A DNA stretch of 47,234 bases from a bacterium (lineage in GTDB: Bacteria; Patescibacteriota; Patescibacteriia; UBA9570), in contig JAUYKW010000023.1 in assembly GCA_030698395.1 (NCBI GenBank), positions 1-47,234 of the forward strand, in the 5' to 3' direction. Position 1 is the stretch's first letter; each line of letters opens with the position of its first letter. This document shows, piece after piece, positions 1 through 8,928 of the stretch. The translations under genes and the position numbers were made by a program. Below the pieces are notes generated by a model. That model ran no database searches. It saw only the letters and a program-made list of their open reading frames with translations, and was not told the origin of the DNA.

Positions 1-344
1 ATAGTGAGCTCTATAATAGTCAATTTGCTGAGTAAATAACTTCTGTTAGAGTGTGTCATGCTACATACTTCGTGAATCCTCGTGTCCTACCGTAAACGAT
101 AAAACGCCGGCCTAAAGACCGACGTTTTATCGTTGTGCTGGCCGTTGTGGTCCAGAACCTAGGCCCCACAAGCACCTTTCGGTCATTGTATCAGGTTACC
201 AACAGGGTTGCCAGGTCATAAAGTGAGACAAATGAGACACTATAAAAAGGAAGTTTTGGTGTCTCAAAGTAATGATTGTGATGGGACTAGACTTTGTTCG
301 GGTGTATATGGCGTAATATACATATAAACATTAACAATAATATT
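1..344. other. Intergenic region with two adjacent hairpins and a small dyad
   Basis: No gene is supported here; the ORF on the minus strand at 287-583 is a shadow. It holds a terminator-like stem (95-134), directly followed by a bulged hairpin (135-175, arms GTGCT..TGTGG and CCACAAGCAC). A dyad TGAGACAC (233-240) / GTGTCTCA (259-266) follows, with an extra direct copy TGAGACA at 224-230. The dyad brackets an AT-rich TATAAAAAGG and lies about 80 bp before the 345 gene, so it could be an operator, but no clear promoter is seen. Confidence 0.5.
95..134. terminator. Long terminator-like hairpin
   Basis: A 12-bp perfect outer stem (AACGATAAAACG paired with CGTTTTATCGTT) continues after one mismatch with CGG/CCG around a short loop. 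The T-rich arms on both strands would allow bidirectional termination. No gene end is visible to its left inside the window. Confidence 0.5.
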
Positions 345-1055
345 ATGGTCCAAATTTCAGATGAACGGCTCGATGAGTTTATCGAGTTAAGTAAAGAAAA
401 AAATATTGAATACAAAGATCGACAAGAGGCGTACGAATCAGCGAGTAATCTGGTGGGATTCTTTGAGCTTCTGCATAAAATTGATCGCCAAGAACAGATG
501 AGGAAAAGACGACTTGAAAATGAACCTAAAGGATTTTCAATGGAAGGCAGTGGTCGCAATTGTCGACTCTGTAGACAATCCATTCAAGAAGATATGTGGT
601 ATGATGAATATGGAATGAAGTGCATGGATTGTCAAAAAGCAGTGAATGATAACGTCGTACCAAAAAGCATCTTTCAGGATGATAAATCCTACATTACTTC
701 AAATGAACTATCCTGGAAGTATGGCATACGGCACCAAACGATTAAAAAATATATTCGTGAAGAGGAGTTGCTTAAGCAGTTACTGCACATTATTGATCAA
801 ATAGATTTAAATACCATTGCAGCTAAACGGAAATTCCAGGAAGAACTAGAACGCTTCAGAAAATTTGCACGGGGTGTGTTGGGACAGGTGACCGACGGAT
901 CAACTGGTCAAAAAGTAGTTGATATGAAAATGTATGTGCGGTATGTGCTACAAGAAGGAACGCGAGAGGAAAAGCATGAAATTTTAGAATGCTTGGATTG
1001 CAAAATTATGTTAAAAAATCAAAAAATATTTATTGAGACGAAAGGGCCAAGCTAA
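345..1055 (+). CDS. Zinc-ribbon/HTH protein with recombinase-like C-terminal tail
   Basis: The protein is about 236 aa. I chose ATG 345 over the upstream TTG at 294, because the extra N-terminus is low-complexity. Two CxxC pairs (CRLC and CMDC, about residues 82-108) form a putative zinc ribbon. They are followed by a helix-turn-helix-like segment (ITSNELSWKYGIRHQTIKKY). From about residue 150 the character changes to a helical, charged tail ending in EEKHEILECLDCKIML. That tail resembles, from memory, the C-terminus of CPR large serine recombinases. The protein may therefore be a fusion of a DNA-binding protein and a recombinase remnant. Its stop overlaps the stop of the convergent helicase gene. 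No Shine-Dalgarno is visible. Function is unknown; DNA binding is inferred. Confidence 0.6.
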   Translation: MVQISDERLDEFIELSKEKNIEYKDRQEAYESASNLVGFFELLHKIDRQEQMRKRRLENEPKGFSMEGSGRNCRLCRQSIQEDMWYDEYGMKCMDCQKAVNDNVVPKSIFQDDKSYITSNELSWKYGIRHQTIKKYIREEELLKQLLHIIDQIDLNTIAAKRKFQEELERFRKFARGVLGQVTDGSTGQKVVDMKMYVRYVLQEGTREEKHEILECLDCKIMLKNQKIFIETKGPS

Positions 1056-4000
1056 CTTATTCTATTAGCCACGTCAGCAATGATTGTCGGTAAATCCAAT
1101 ACAACTTCAGCATCTTCTTTTTGCAAACGGGGAATCAGTTTAGTTAATTCAGCTCGAGCTTCAGCAATCAAAATGGTCTTATCTAAGCCCATTTCAACCG
1201 CCAGCATAGCTGTCTCTTCAGTGTCTGCCACTGCCGGAATACTTTCCCAAGCCCCGAGGTACTTTAGTGTCCAGTCTGGACGGTAACCAGTTACTGTTCG
1301 TGCGCCAGTTTTATCCCAAGCTCTGTCTACCCGACGACGCAAATCAGCCACTAAACCGCGAATGCGTTCTGGACGAGGGTTACTAGCTGCTAGTTCGCCT
1401 CGAACATTGCGAGTCGTGTCATTCAAACCTGGAATCAACTTATCATATAATTCCAATAAGGCTTTATCTCGATCGGTTGGCCGATCCTTTGGTTGCAACT
1501 TTGGTTTATCACCTAAGGTTTTTAATTGACCAATCAGACTGTGTAACACATCAACTTGATCAGTAAAGCTGGCCAAAAGTTCTGGAGTCATTACTTCAAC
1601 TTCAACAGCTTTAACTTCTGCAACCGGGCGAGTTGGAACTTCCACTACCTGAGCAGGGACTTCGACTACTGGTTCTGATGTGCCAGATTTTTTCTTACCT
1701 TTATCTCCGCCAAAGGCCGCTACTAACTGACCAAGGGTACTAGCATCTGCTGCCGGACCAACTGGTTTAACAGATTCCACTGCTTTAGGAGGTTCCTTAA
1801 CTGTAACTTTTTTTAAAGCTGCTGCAAACGGACTATCCACAGATTCAAGCTGAATAGGTTCATTTGCCACTTCAGCCCAGTTAGCAACACCTTCGGGTGC
1901 CACACCTTGATCGTAGGATACTTGGAGTGCTTCTACTTTTTGTTGAGCTATAAGTTGCTCACCACGGCGTTGGACAGAATACACTTCACCTTTGTTACCA
2001 ACAGCATATAATCCATCAGGTAATTGATAGTGATCGTATAAGGTTCTACCGGTACCACTCCAGTGTGATAGCTCTCGACCACGCATATACATGTTCCCAA
2101 CACCTAAACGCATAGTTATACGACGTGGTTCACGTTTATATTTCTCTTCAGAATTAAGCTGGAGAGTATCATTTTGACCATCCATACCAGAGGCACGCAC
2201 AGCAACGCCGCCACGTACCTCGAGTAGCCGAGCTGAGGAACCGGCTTGATCAAGCATTTCTAAAAACGCCACTTGTAATGGTGAAGTGTTCAACTCTAAG
2301 GGAAGTAAAGTCTGCTCTACTTCAGGCATAACACGCATGGCCTCTGCAGGATTAAAAGTATCAGTCGTTCGGCCTGGTGTAAATCTGCTGAGCAGACGCA
2401 CAGCCGCATCCCATTGAGTTTGTAATGCTCTACCGCGTTCTTCAGCTAAACCATAGTACCGAAACCGATTACCGGCTAATTTTTCTGTGACTAGTTGTTG
2501 TGCACGATCACGCACTGCAGTTGCTTGTTTGTATAATTCTGCCTGCCCCAGTTTAGACTTCTCACGATCCGCTAACGTTTGTTCAATTGCCTGCAACAGT
2601 TCAAGCGCTTTACGCGGATCAACTTCAGTAGTACGGCCATAACGATCACGCCCTTGAATGGACATGTTAGCTTCCTGCAATCGTGTGTTTAGATCTTGGG
2701 CTTCACTGTAACTAAACCCAAACTGCTCATAACCTTTAACTACTGCAGCTACTCTTGGTTCTATCTGAGCATACAGTTCTTGAGCTGGTGCAAGTATAGT
2801 CTCTCGATCAAGCCGGCGTTGTTCAGCTGCATCAACCTCAGTTTTTTTGGCTGTGGCACTGGTTTGTGCTTGCTCGGCTTCAGCATTGTTTGGATAATAT
2901 TGCACAGAAAAATTATATCGGTAAGCCGATATGCTGTAATCATATTCTTGTAAAGTTGTAATCGCCGGATAGGCCAATACAGGTTCACCATTCCGATTTG
3001 TCGTGTAAGCTGTGGGTTCATAACCCAATTCTGCACAACTTGGTAGCGGCTTCAACAGCTCTGTGGCCACAGGTTTGGCTGCTGGCTTTTCCCATTGATC
3101 CCAGGCCTGGCGGATACGGTAGGTATCTAAAGCATCTTTTAGATTTTCAATATTGATGTCTGTTTGGGCTTGCCAACCAATCCGCGCCTCAAGCATAAGA
3201 GGTACTGGCTGTTCGGCGGTACCAAGTTGTGGGATATCGGTTTGCTCAAATAAATTAAGTTGTTCTTCTGTCAGCATGACAGTAGCAGTGAACCGCTCGG
3301 CTTTACCCCAACGTTCTTGAGCTGCCCGAAAATCATAACGTACAGGTAATTGTTCTCCGCCAATAGATACCGTTTCAGGATACAAACGATCAGTTTCTTC
3401 TTGCAGTACTTTAGGATAAAAATCCTCACGTTGTAACTGTAGCGCATCATTAATATATGTAGCTTCAGATTTACGGTACACCCCAGCTAAATGCTCAACA
3501 TACCAAGCGGCCATATCTGTAGGCGGCTGTACTTGCCCGCGACTACGTTGCTGTAAAGCTTGTAACTGTTCAAGTAGCGTTTTATTATGTGCCACACACG
3601 GCAGGTCAACTTGTGCATACGCCAAGGCCCGGGCAAATGTTTCAGTAGCCTCTGCCCCTTCAACTACACGATCTTCTTTGCCTAATTCAATCGAACTATT
3701 GCCTTTTGGATACAGCACAATTTCAACCACCACCTGATCACTCGTAGCGTCATAACGCAGACTATTCCGGCGCTCTTCAATCATGTGAGGTAATGCCTCG
3801 CGCAACACTTCAAAGCTAATCGGGTGTACTCCATTGGCATAATTACGCACTATTTCTGCACCACGTCGGCCAGACCCACGCCCCTGACTAATATCGGCAG
3901 CGATACATAACTTCGGTTGGCTATCAAAGCCTTCAGAACCAGGAGACATGTTAATTTCGTTCCCACGACTTCCGCTCAGTGGATAATAACTAGGCAACCC

Positions 4001-5989
4001 CCTACCTGTACTTGATAAGTATAAGATCTTATCTGGATGACTGGCCAGTACCACACAACCCAAATCGACATCTTTTGCTGACGCTAAATGCCCTTTGAGT
4101 TTTCGAAAATCCAGTTGGGTACCAGCATAGCGGGCATAATCCTGTAAGCGATAAGCAATATGGGTGAGTGCTTCAGCTCGAATATAAAATTGATCACACC
4201 ACTGGCGAAATCGTTGTTGGGCAGCGCGACCTTCTGGAGACTTATCGCGACGCATGGCTTCAACTACACCATTGTCCAGAGCTTCAGCAAACACATTTAA
4301 GGCCTTAAGCCAATCTGATCCACCACGGTCAAAGCGATTTTGAATACCTTGCACTTTTTTACGAGCATTTAAACGTTTGTCTTTTTCACCAAAACCAGAA
4401 GCTACTTCTTCATCACGCCGGCTGGGACCCATTAACACATCTCCCTCACGTTCAAAGGCGGCTAACACTAAGGCCGCTTCCAAACACTTACGTTCCTTGG
4501 CTTCAATCAACATTCGGGCAATTCTAGGTTCAAATGGCATTTCACCCATTTGTCTGCCGCGATCGGTTAAACTAGCGTCTTCCGCTAAGGCACCAAGGGC
4601 TTTTAATTCCTCCTCACCACCAGTTAAGGCAGCAGCATCTGGCGGTTCAATAAAAGGGAAAGTTTGTGGCTCAATACCTAAACGCTTCAAGCGTAAAATC
4701 ACATGCGATAAATTACTACGCCTAATTTCTGATTCTGGATGTTCGGCTAATTGAGAAAATTGCTCAGTTGTAACAATGCGTACACACTCACCAGGTTGCA
4801 CGCGACCAGCACGCCCTGCGCGTTGTTGAGCTTGATCTTTGGAAATGAAACCTGTACCCAATTCTTGGATACCAGTTTGTGGGTTATAGCGCACTGACCG
4901 TTCACGACAGGTATCTACCACTAGCGTCACACCAGGCACTGTCACGGAAGTTTCAGCGATATTCGTTGCCACAATAACCCGCCGTCGCACACCGCTCGGT
5001 TTATCGCCAGACAAGGCATAGTCACGATCCTTAGGCGTTAAGCCACCATAGAGTGAGATAACTTCTACCCCAAGAATTGTGCCAATTTGCTTAATACAAT
5101 CCCTAATTTCTCTGGCACCGGGCATAAAGACTAAAATATCACCACCCTTAGTGCTGCAAGCTTTTTTCACTTCTTCAGCAGCTAGCCGAATGTATTCATA
5201 TTTTCCCTGAGTAGCTTCATGAGCCTTTTCAGCATAACGCGCATCAACTGGGTGAGCTCGACCTTCGATTCTGACATATTGGTCATCAGGGATATCAAAA
5301 AATTCCTGGACTCCTTCGCGGTTCATGGTGGCACTAGTCAGCACTGTTGGTGGCAATTCCCCCCCCTGTTGCATTAATTTCATCAAGCCCAAGGCCAGGT
5401 GATAATCAATGCTACCTTCATGCAGTTCATCTACGATGATGGCACCCACTTCACTAGCGCGTAAATCGCCAGACATTAAGTGGCGTAAAAAAATACCAGG
5501 TGTGATGACACTTATTTGGGAGTTTGATCTGACGGCTTTCATTTCAGACGTAGAAAAACCAATCGTGCTGCCTAATTCTTCATCAGCTATTGCTGCCATG
5601 GCTCGAGCTACGCCACTGCAGGCGTCACGTCTTGGTTGCATCACTACCACGCGCAATTTTCGATCAAGTTTGCGTAACAGTCTACGAACAATTAACGGAG
5701 TGTACAATGATTTACCAGATCCAGTTTCACCTTGCAATAACGTAATGCCATTACCAGCTGTGATGGCATGTTCAACAACGCTGGACAACTTTTCTCGATC
5801 ACGACTAACTGGTAAATCTTGAGCCTCAATTCTCGCCCGCAAACTGCGTTGTCGATCCTGTGTAGCATACTCTTCCACTGTTCTGTCGTCCACAACACGC
5901 TCATCGCTATCATCTGGAGTACCAACAGTAGCAACGTAATCTAAAGATTTATCGGGTAGTCCTCTTGGTTCAGGAGGTTGGGTTGGCAT
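1052..5989 (-). CDS. Giant DEAH-box HrpA/HrpB-like RNA helicase
   Basis: This 1645-aa protein carries all core motifs of a DEAH/DExH superfamily 2 helicase near its N-terminus: Walker A GETGSGKS (about 87-94), DELH (about 187-190), SAT (about 219-221) and motif VI QQRAGRAGR. The segments that follow look like the HrpA/HrpB accessory region (ASHPDKILYLSSTGRG). About 1000 further residues, with helical charged stretches and a Pro/Val/Glu-rich linker, match nothing I recognise. E. coli HrpA and HrpB are about 1300 and 800 aa, so this is unusually long. It starts 5 nt after the stop of the 184-aa gene and is the last gene of the unit. A role in remodelling RNA or ribonucleoprotein is inferred from family; the substrate is unknown. 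Base composition is more GC-rich than the core genes. Confidence 0.85.
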   Translation of the reverse strand: MPTQPPEPRGLPDKSLDYVATVGTPDDSDERVVDDRTVEEYATQDRQRSLRARIEAQDLPVSRDREKLSSVVEHAITAGNGITLLQGETGSGKSLYTPLIVRRLLRKLDRKLRVVVMQPRRDACSGVARAMAAIADEELGSTIGFSTSEMKAVRSNSQISVITPGIFLRHLMSGDLRASEVGAIIVDELHEGSIDYHLALGLMKLMQQGGELPPTVLTSATMNREGVQEFFDIPDDQYVRIEGRAHPVDARYAEKAHEATQGKYEYIRLAAEEVKKACSTKGGDILVFMPGAREIRDCIKQIGTILGVEVISLYGGLTPKDRDYALSGDKPSGVRRRVIVATNIAETSVTVPGVTLVVDTCRERSVRYNPQTGIQELGTGFISKDQAQQRAGRAGRVQPGECVRIVTTEQFSQLAEHPESEIRRSNLSHVILRLKRLGIEPQTFPFIEPPDAAALTGGEEELKALGALAEDASLTDRGRQMGEMPFEPRIARMLIEAKERKCLEAALVLAAFEREGDVLMGPSRRDEEVASGFGEKDKRLNARKKVQGIQNRFDRGGSDWLKALNVFAEALDNGVVEAMRRDKSPEGRAAQQRFRQWCDQFYIRAEALTHIAYRLQDYARYAGTQLDFRKLKGHLASAKDVDLGCVVLASHPDKILYLSSTGRGLPSYYPLSGSRGNEINMSPGSEGFDSQPKLCIAADISQGRGSGRRGAEIVRNYANGVHPISFEVLREALPHMIEERRNSLRYDATSDQVVVEIVLYPKGNSSIELGKEDRVVEGAEATETFARALAYAQVDLPCVAHNKTLLEQLQALQQRSRGQVQPPTDMAAWYVEHLAGVYRKSEATYINDALQLQREDFYPKVLQEETDRLYPETVSIGGEQLPVRYDFRAAQERWGKAERFTATVMLTEEQLNLFEQTDIPQLGTAEQPVPLMLEARIGWQAQTDINIENLKDALDTYRIRQAWDQWEKPAAKPVATELLKPLPSCAELGYEPTAYTTNRNGEPVLAYPAITTLQEYDYSISAYRYNFSVQYYPNNAEAEQAQTSATAKKTEVDAAEQRRLDRETILAPAQELYAQIEPRVAAVVKGYEQFGFSYSEAQDLNTRLQEANMSIQGRDRYGRTTEVDPRKALELLQAIEQTLADREKSKLGQAELYKQATAVRDRAQQLVTEKLAGNRFRYYGLAEERGRALQTQWDAAVRLLSRFTPGRTTDTFNPAEAMRVMPEVEQTLLPLELNTSPLQVAFLEMLDQAGSSARLLEVRGGVAVRASGMDGQNDTLQLNSEEKYKREPRRITMRLGVGNMYMRGRELSHWSGTGRTLYDHYQLPDGLYAVGNKGEVYSVQRRGEQLIAQQKVEALQVSYDQGVAPEGVANWAEVANEPIQLESVDSPFAAALKKVTVKEPPKAVESVKPVGPAADASTLGQLVAAFGGDKGKKKSGTSEPVVEVPAQVVEVPTRPVAEVKAVEVEVMTPELLASFTDQVDVLHSLIGQLKTLGDKPKLQPKDRPTDRDKALLELYDKLIPGLNDTTRNVRGELAASNPRPERIRGLVADLRRRVDRAWDKTGARTVTGYRPDWTLKYLGAWESIPAVADTEETAMLAVEMGLDKTILIAEARAELTKLIPRLQKEDAEVVLDLPTIIADVANRIS

Positions 5990-5994
5990 ACCTG

Positions 5995-6549
5995 TTACTG
6001 TAAGCGATTATCGTTATAAAATAATTGTGTGATAGGTAGTTGGATAAACCAATTCACTGTCAACAATAGTAGAGTAACTGGAACTTCTCCAGTGAGATGT
6101 ACTGTCTGCTTATTTTGCGCTAACGCATACAACTGTCTTAGAAAATTTAGAGCTGGCTCATCAGGTTGGTCACGTTTCGAATCTTCCCACCATTCAATTA
6201 AATTAATGGTCACATCAGTGGTTGTATCAGACTGTTGTTGCTGTGCAAAACCATCGAGGTCTGCTTCAGAAAATTCCGCTACGCACTTTACATCACTTGG
6301 ACGTAAAGTTATGGTTTCGTCAACTTGGGTTGTTAGGAGATAAGCAGTAGGTGAACCAGATGGGCGATAGGTAATTTCTGTGGCGACAGTGCGCAAACGT
6401 AAAAATAACGGTAACAGTAATTCTGTATCTGCCTGTCCACGCAATTCATACGCTACATTTTTGGCTTGCGTTAAAAACGTTTTAGCTGAAGGTTTGGTCA
6501 ACTTATCTAAGCGTACTACAACGTAATCAAGTAACTGTTCAGATTGCAT
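5995..6549 (-). CDS. Degenerate tandem Csx3-like protein
   Basis: This 184-aa protein has two halves, each ending in the pattern hydrophobic strand, LxG, helix, then a TxxxYxxxxxxxxLL-like strand. Half one has YELRGQADTELLLPLFL followed by TEITYRPSG. Half two has TVHLTGEVPVTLLLL followed by ITQLFYND. This is the same order as the core of Csx3 (strand-SGxGPxWLY-helix-strand), but the GxGPxWLY signature is lost. The protein lies between the triple-repeat protein (5 nt spacing) and the helicase (5 nt spacing), so all three are co-expressed. A ligand-binding or structural role is a guess. Alternative: an unrelated alpha/beta protein. Confidence 0.55.
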   Translation of the reverse strand: MQSEQLLDYVVVRLDKLTKPSAKTFLTQAKNVAYELRGQADTELLLPLFLRLRTVATEITYRPSGSPTAYLLTTQVDETITLRPSDVKCVAEFSEADLDGFAQQQQSDTTTDVTINLIEWWEDSKRDQPDEPALNFLRQLYALAQNKQTVHLTGEVPVTLLLLTVNWFIQLPITQLFYNDNRLQ

Positions 6550-6554
6550 TGAGT

Positions 6555-7784
6555 TTAGGCTTTAGCTCTCCAAGATTTTACTAACACTGCCTCTTCATCT
6601 GGCTTTTGATAATGCAGTTCTGCAATCAAACCATGTGCCGCATGGGCCACTTTACCAGCGATGGCTAATTCCACTGCATTGGTAATCCCGGTGATAGTTA
6701 ATACACTAGCTTTATTAACAGCTTCTTTGGCCAGAGCTAACACTACGGCATCAACATTCATTGGGTCAGCCGCTAAGGCTTCCTGCACGTTTAAAGTGAG
6801 TGGCACACGACTGTCTTTAAATTGTAGATCAGGATTTTGACCTTTATTCTTAGGAACTAAATCATGCGTTCTGGGATCGCGATGTTGGAAGACTTCAATG
6901 CCTGCAACAGTTAGTGATTTGGCTACCGAGTGGACGCTATCCATTAATCGCAACCCAGCTTGAGGTGATAGAGCTTCCAATTCAGCGGCATTGATTTTTA
7001 CTTCGTTATTCGGTAATTCTACACCAAGTGCGGTTTGAGCACCGCGCCAATTTTGTACTTGTTCTATGCTCGCAGTCGGATTACTTGCCTCAACAGTTTG
7101 CGATGGAGTGCTTTCAACCCTACCCATCTGGTTACTAGCTTGATCAGTACTGGCATCATAGGTTACAACCTCTTTTCCCGGAGCAAAAGAAATGACTTTA
7201 GTAAAACCTTCTTTGACTGCAGCAAACGCCGCACCTTCCGCCAACCAAATTGGAAATCCAGTTAACCGCACTGTCGTATCACCCTGGCTCCGCAGCTCGC
7301 GCAGTTGAGCAATGACTTGTTGCATCACGGCTTCACTGGCAGCTGCATTGACCATTTCCGGACCCTCGGGATCACCGCGAAAAGTCAAACGTAAATCTAA
7401 TACTTGACTAGGAGCCGTTGGATCAATTTTTGAATCTCCCTGATCAGCCATTAGTGAGCGTTTTAATTCTACAGTAGGTTGTGCCATCGCTTCAGACCAC
7501 AATACTACTCTGCCTTCACGTCCAGGGTTATTAAAGGCTAATTCATTTACTGACGAACCTGGCTTAGCAGCTTCGGCAGCCACTGCCATGTAGATGGTCA
7601 TCAACGTACCACCAGTTAGGTCCAGTTTTTGTTTATCTAACAGTCCGCGCTCTTGAGCAGTTCGTACATAAGCTGCTAACTGCCCTTCATCGGCCTTACC
7701 ACCCTCATATAACTTACTCGCATCAATCAAAGTTGTATCTGTTGGGTGTTCTTGAGGTATGGCTAGCGGATGTACTGGTTCCAT
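6555..7784 (-). CDS. Protein with three Csx3-like repeats
   Basis: This 409-aa protein shows the same unit three times, at about residues 16-103, 118-213 and 327-405. The core lines are LDLTGGTLMTIYMA, VRLTGFPIWLAEG and LTITGITNAVELA. Each is followed by a helix and a strand pair ending in AVLVKSW, EVVTYDA or RVVLWSE. Known Csx3 has VVISGRGPIWL, a helix, then VAVYDPRLGAVVV; the middle repeat keeps most of it (GFPIWL). Residues 214-326 form a spacer. Csx3 proteins bind or cleave cyclic tetra-adenylate or RNA ends, but the histidines important there are not clearly conserved here, so catalysis is doubtful. The gene has its own strong promoter (7816-7844). Confidence 0.6.
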   Translation of the reverse strand: MEPVHPLAIPQEHPTDTTLIDASKLYEGGKADEGQLAAYVRTAQERGLLDKQKLDLTGGTLMTIYMAVAAEAAKPGSSVNELAFNNPGREGRVVLWSEAMAQPTVELKRSLMADQGDSKIDPTAPSQVLDLRLTFRGDPEGPEMVNAAASEAVMQQVIAQLRELRSQGDTTVRLTGFPIWLAEGAAFAAVKEGFTKVISFAPGKEVVTYDASTDQASNQMGRVESTPSQTVEASNPTASIEQVQNWRGAQTALGVELPNNEVKINAAELEALSPQAGLRLMDSVHSVAKSLTVAGIEVFQHRDPRTHDLVPKNKGQNPDLQFKDSRVPLTLNVQEALAADPMNVDAVVLALAKEAVNKASVLTITGITNAVELAIAGKVAHAAHGLIAELHYQKPDEEAVLVKSWRAKA

Positions 7785-7815
7785 AAAATGATATGAAATA
7801 TATTAATTGTTGATA

Positions 7816-7844
7816 ATTTTAGCAAATTTTTTCGCAAAAGTCAA
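7816..7844 (-). promoter_or_regulatory. Internal sigma70-type promoter before the triple Csx3-like gene
   Basis: On the minus strand TTGACT (7839-7844), a 17-nt spacer and TAAAAT (7816-7821) form a near-consensus promoter with an extended TGC. The start would fall near 7809, giving a leader of about 25 nt to ATG 7784. The -35 begins just after the stop of the nucleotidyltransferase fragment. The triple-repeat, double-repeat and helicase genes can therefore be transcribed independently of the DHH and nucleotidyltransferase genes. Confidence 0.7.
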
Positions 7845-7848
7845 GCTC

Positions 7849-8577
7849 TCATGGCATATCTTCAACATATTTCTCTTGGCGTTTTTTACGATTGTTTTCA
7901 AATACTGGTCGGTCGTCATCATGGGTCTCATTCAACCAGTTCTCTTCCATGTCAAATTGTTCACGTTCAGCAAAACGAAATACAAAACCCGGCCCTTCAA
8001 CTAAATCAGCTAGATACAATGCCGCTTGTTCTGGTGTTTGTATAGTTGCTGGAAGCTGGCCATAGGACTTCAACTTTTCTGTATAGGCTATTGCCACTGC
8101 CCGATTGCCTTCAAGAGCTTTATCTAGTTGTACTAATAACCAAAATGGCCGAATAAAAGCTTCAGAAAACTGCCCTTCGTTGATCGTAAGATGTCCTTCA
8201 CCATAACGGTGAATGGTTTCCACCCAAAAACGCAATACCTTAGCCAACATTTTGGGGCCAAGTTTTTCATCATCTCCATCCCAGCCTAATTCTTTCGGTG
8301 TTGGCCTAATAATACGCCGCACGGTATCCAAAATACATTGCTTACTGGCAAAAATAAATTGATCATCCGCATAGACTTCATTGATCGTCAGGTCTCGTGA
8401 TTGAAAATAGTCATCATCGACTTCCTCAACCACTTCATGTTTGGTTAAGGCTAAATCATCTTGCATAAATTGTTCTGCAATATCCTGATCGTGAGTATTG
8501 GGTATTCCAGACAAACGCGCTACATCCACATCCCTAGGTTGCGCCATGGGTTGCAAGTCTAAGGCCTGCATTAACAA
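7849..8577 (-). CDS. Nucleotidyltransferase, C-terminal part (frameshifted)
   Basis: The ORF starts at a TTG inside a longer open frame and carries the second half of a Pol-beta-type nucleotidyltransferase. RDVDVARL matches the DxD metal-binding motif of the CCA-adding/poly(A) polymerase family. SRDLTINEV matches the family RRDxTINA block, and a helical neck follows (KMLAKVLRFWVETI). The missing GG motif is at the end of the preceding ORF in another frame. Adding one G or removing two in the 10-G tract joins the two into one protein of about 357 aa with a correct GG-x-D-x-D arrangement. As it stands the fragment should be inactive. The acidic, Asn-rich C-terminus is unrecognised. Confidence 0.75.
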   Translation of the reverse strand: MLMQALDLQPMAQPRDVDVARLSGIPNTHDQDIAEQFMQDDLALTKHEVVEEVDDDYFQSRDLTINEVYADDQFIFASKQCILDTVRRIIRPTPKELGWDGDDEKLGPKMLAKVLRFWVETIHRYGEGHLTINEGQFSEAFIRPFWLLVQLDKALEGNRAVAIAYTEKLKSYGQLPATIQTPEQAALYLADLVEGPGFVFRFAEREQFDMEENWLNETHDDDRPVFENNRKKRQEKYVEDMP

Positions 8578-8915
8578 TGCACGCGCTGCCCCCCCCCCTT
8601 ATACACATACCCTTCCGGTAAACGCTGCTGATGAAAATGTTCTTTTACCGCCAGACGAAAAATATCTGGTTTGACCTCGCTGATTTCTAGCGTACTTATA
8701 TCTACACCATATTCTTCTATAACTGACTGTAAGTCTGGATGTCTATCCCACACCACAGCATCAATCTGTTCAGCTTTGACTAATACTTCATTAACAGTTG
8801 CTCCAGTATTTTCCGGTCGCGGTAAGATCTCAGTTAATTTTAATAACTGCTGTTTCCAATCTGGTAAACTTGGACGTTTTTCTACGTGTCTTTTTAAGAC
8901 TGAAACTGGTTCCAT
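8571..8915 (-). CDS. Nucleotidyltransferase, N-terminal part (frameshifted)
   Basis: The track ORF starts at 8957, but ATG 8915 (MEPVSVLKRH) is preferred because it avoids a 29-nt overlap with the DHH gene and lies 14 nt after that gene's stop. The last sensible residues are GYVYKGG, the start of the Pol-beta nucleotidyltransferase hGG motif. The frame then runs out through the G tract into QRVHC and a stop. The following frame continues as AARALLMQALDL, the expected continuation of the GGxxR helix. The protein is therefore interrupted exactly at its catalytic loop. It could be a phase-variable gene, a slippage-expressed gene, a decayed gene or a sequencing error. Confidence 0.7.
   Translation of the reverse strand: MEPVSVLKRHVEKRPSLPDWKQQLLKLTEILPRPENTGATVNEVLVKAEQIDAVVWDRHPDLQSVIEEYGVDISTLEISEVKPDIFRLAVKEHFHQQRLPEGYVYKGGGQRVHC
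8589..8598 (-). repeat. 10-G homopolymer tract in the nucleotidyltransferase GG motif
   Basis: Ten C on the plus strand are ten G in the coding strand. With 8 G the frame reads K-G-G-A-A-R and with 11 G it reads K-G-G-G-A-A-R; both fuse the two flanking ORFs. The present 10 G give premature termination after 5 more codons. Confidence 0.95.
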
Positions 8916-8928
8916 TGCTAGCAAAGTA

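Noticed and set aside
2761-3036. Minus-strand 91-aa ORF and similar ORFs inside the helicase gene
   Set aside because: Shadow frames inside a continuous 1645-codon gene without start signals.
5359-5366. 8-C run in the helicase gene as a second phase-variable tract
   Set aside because: The frame continues intact through it and helicase motifs lie on both sides, so there is no sign of switching.
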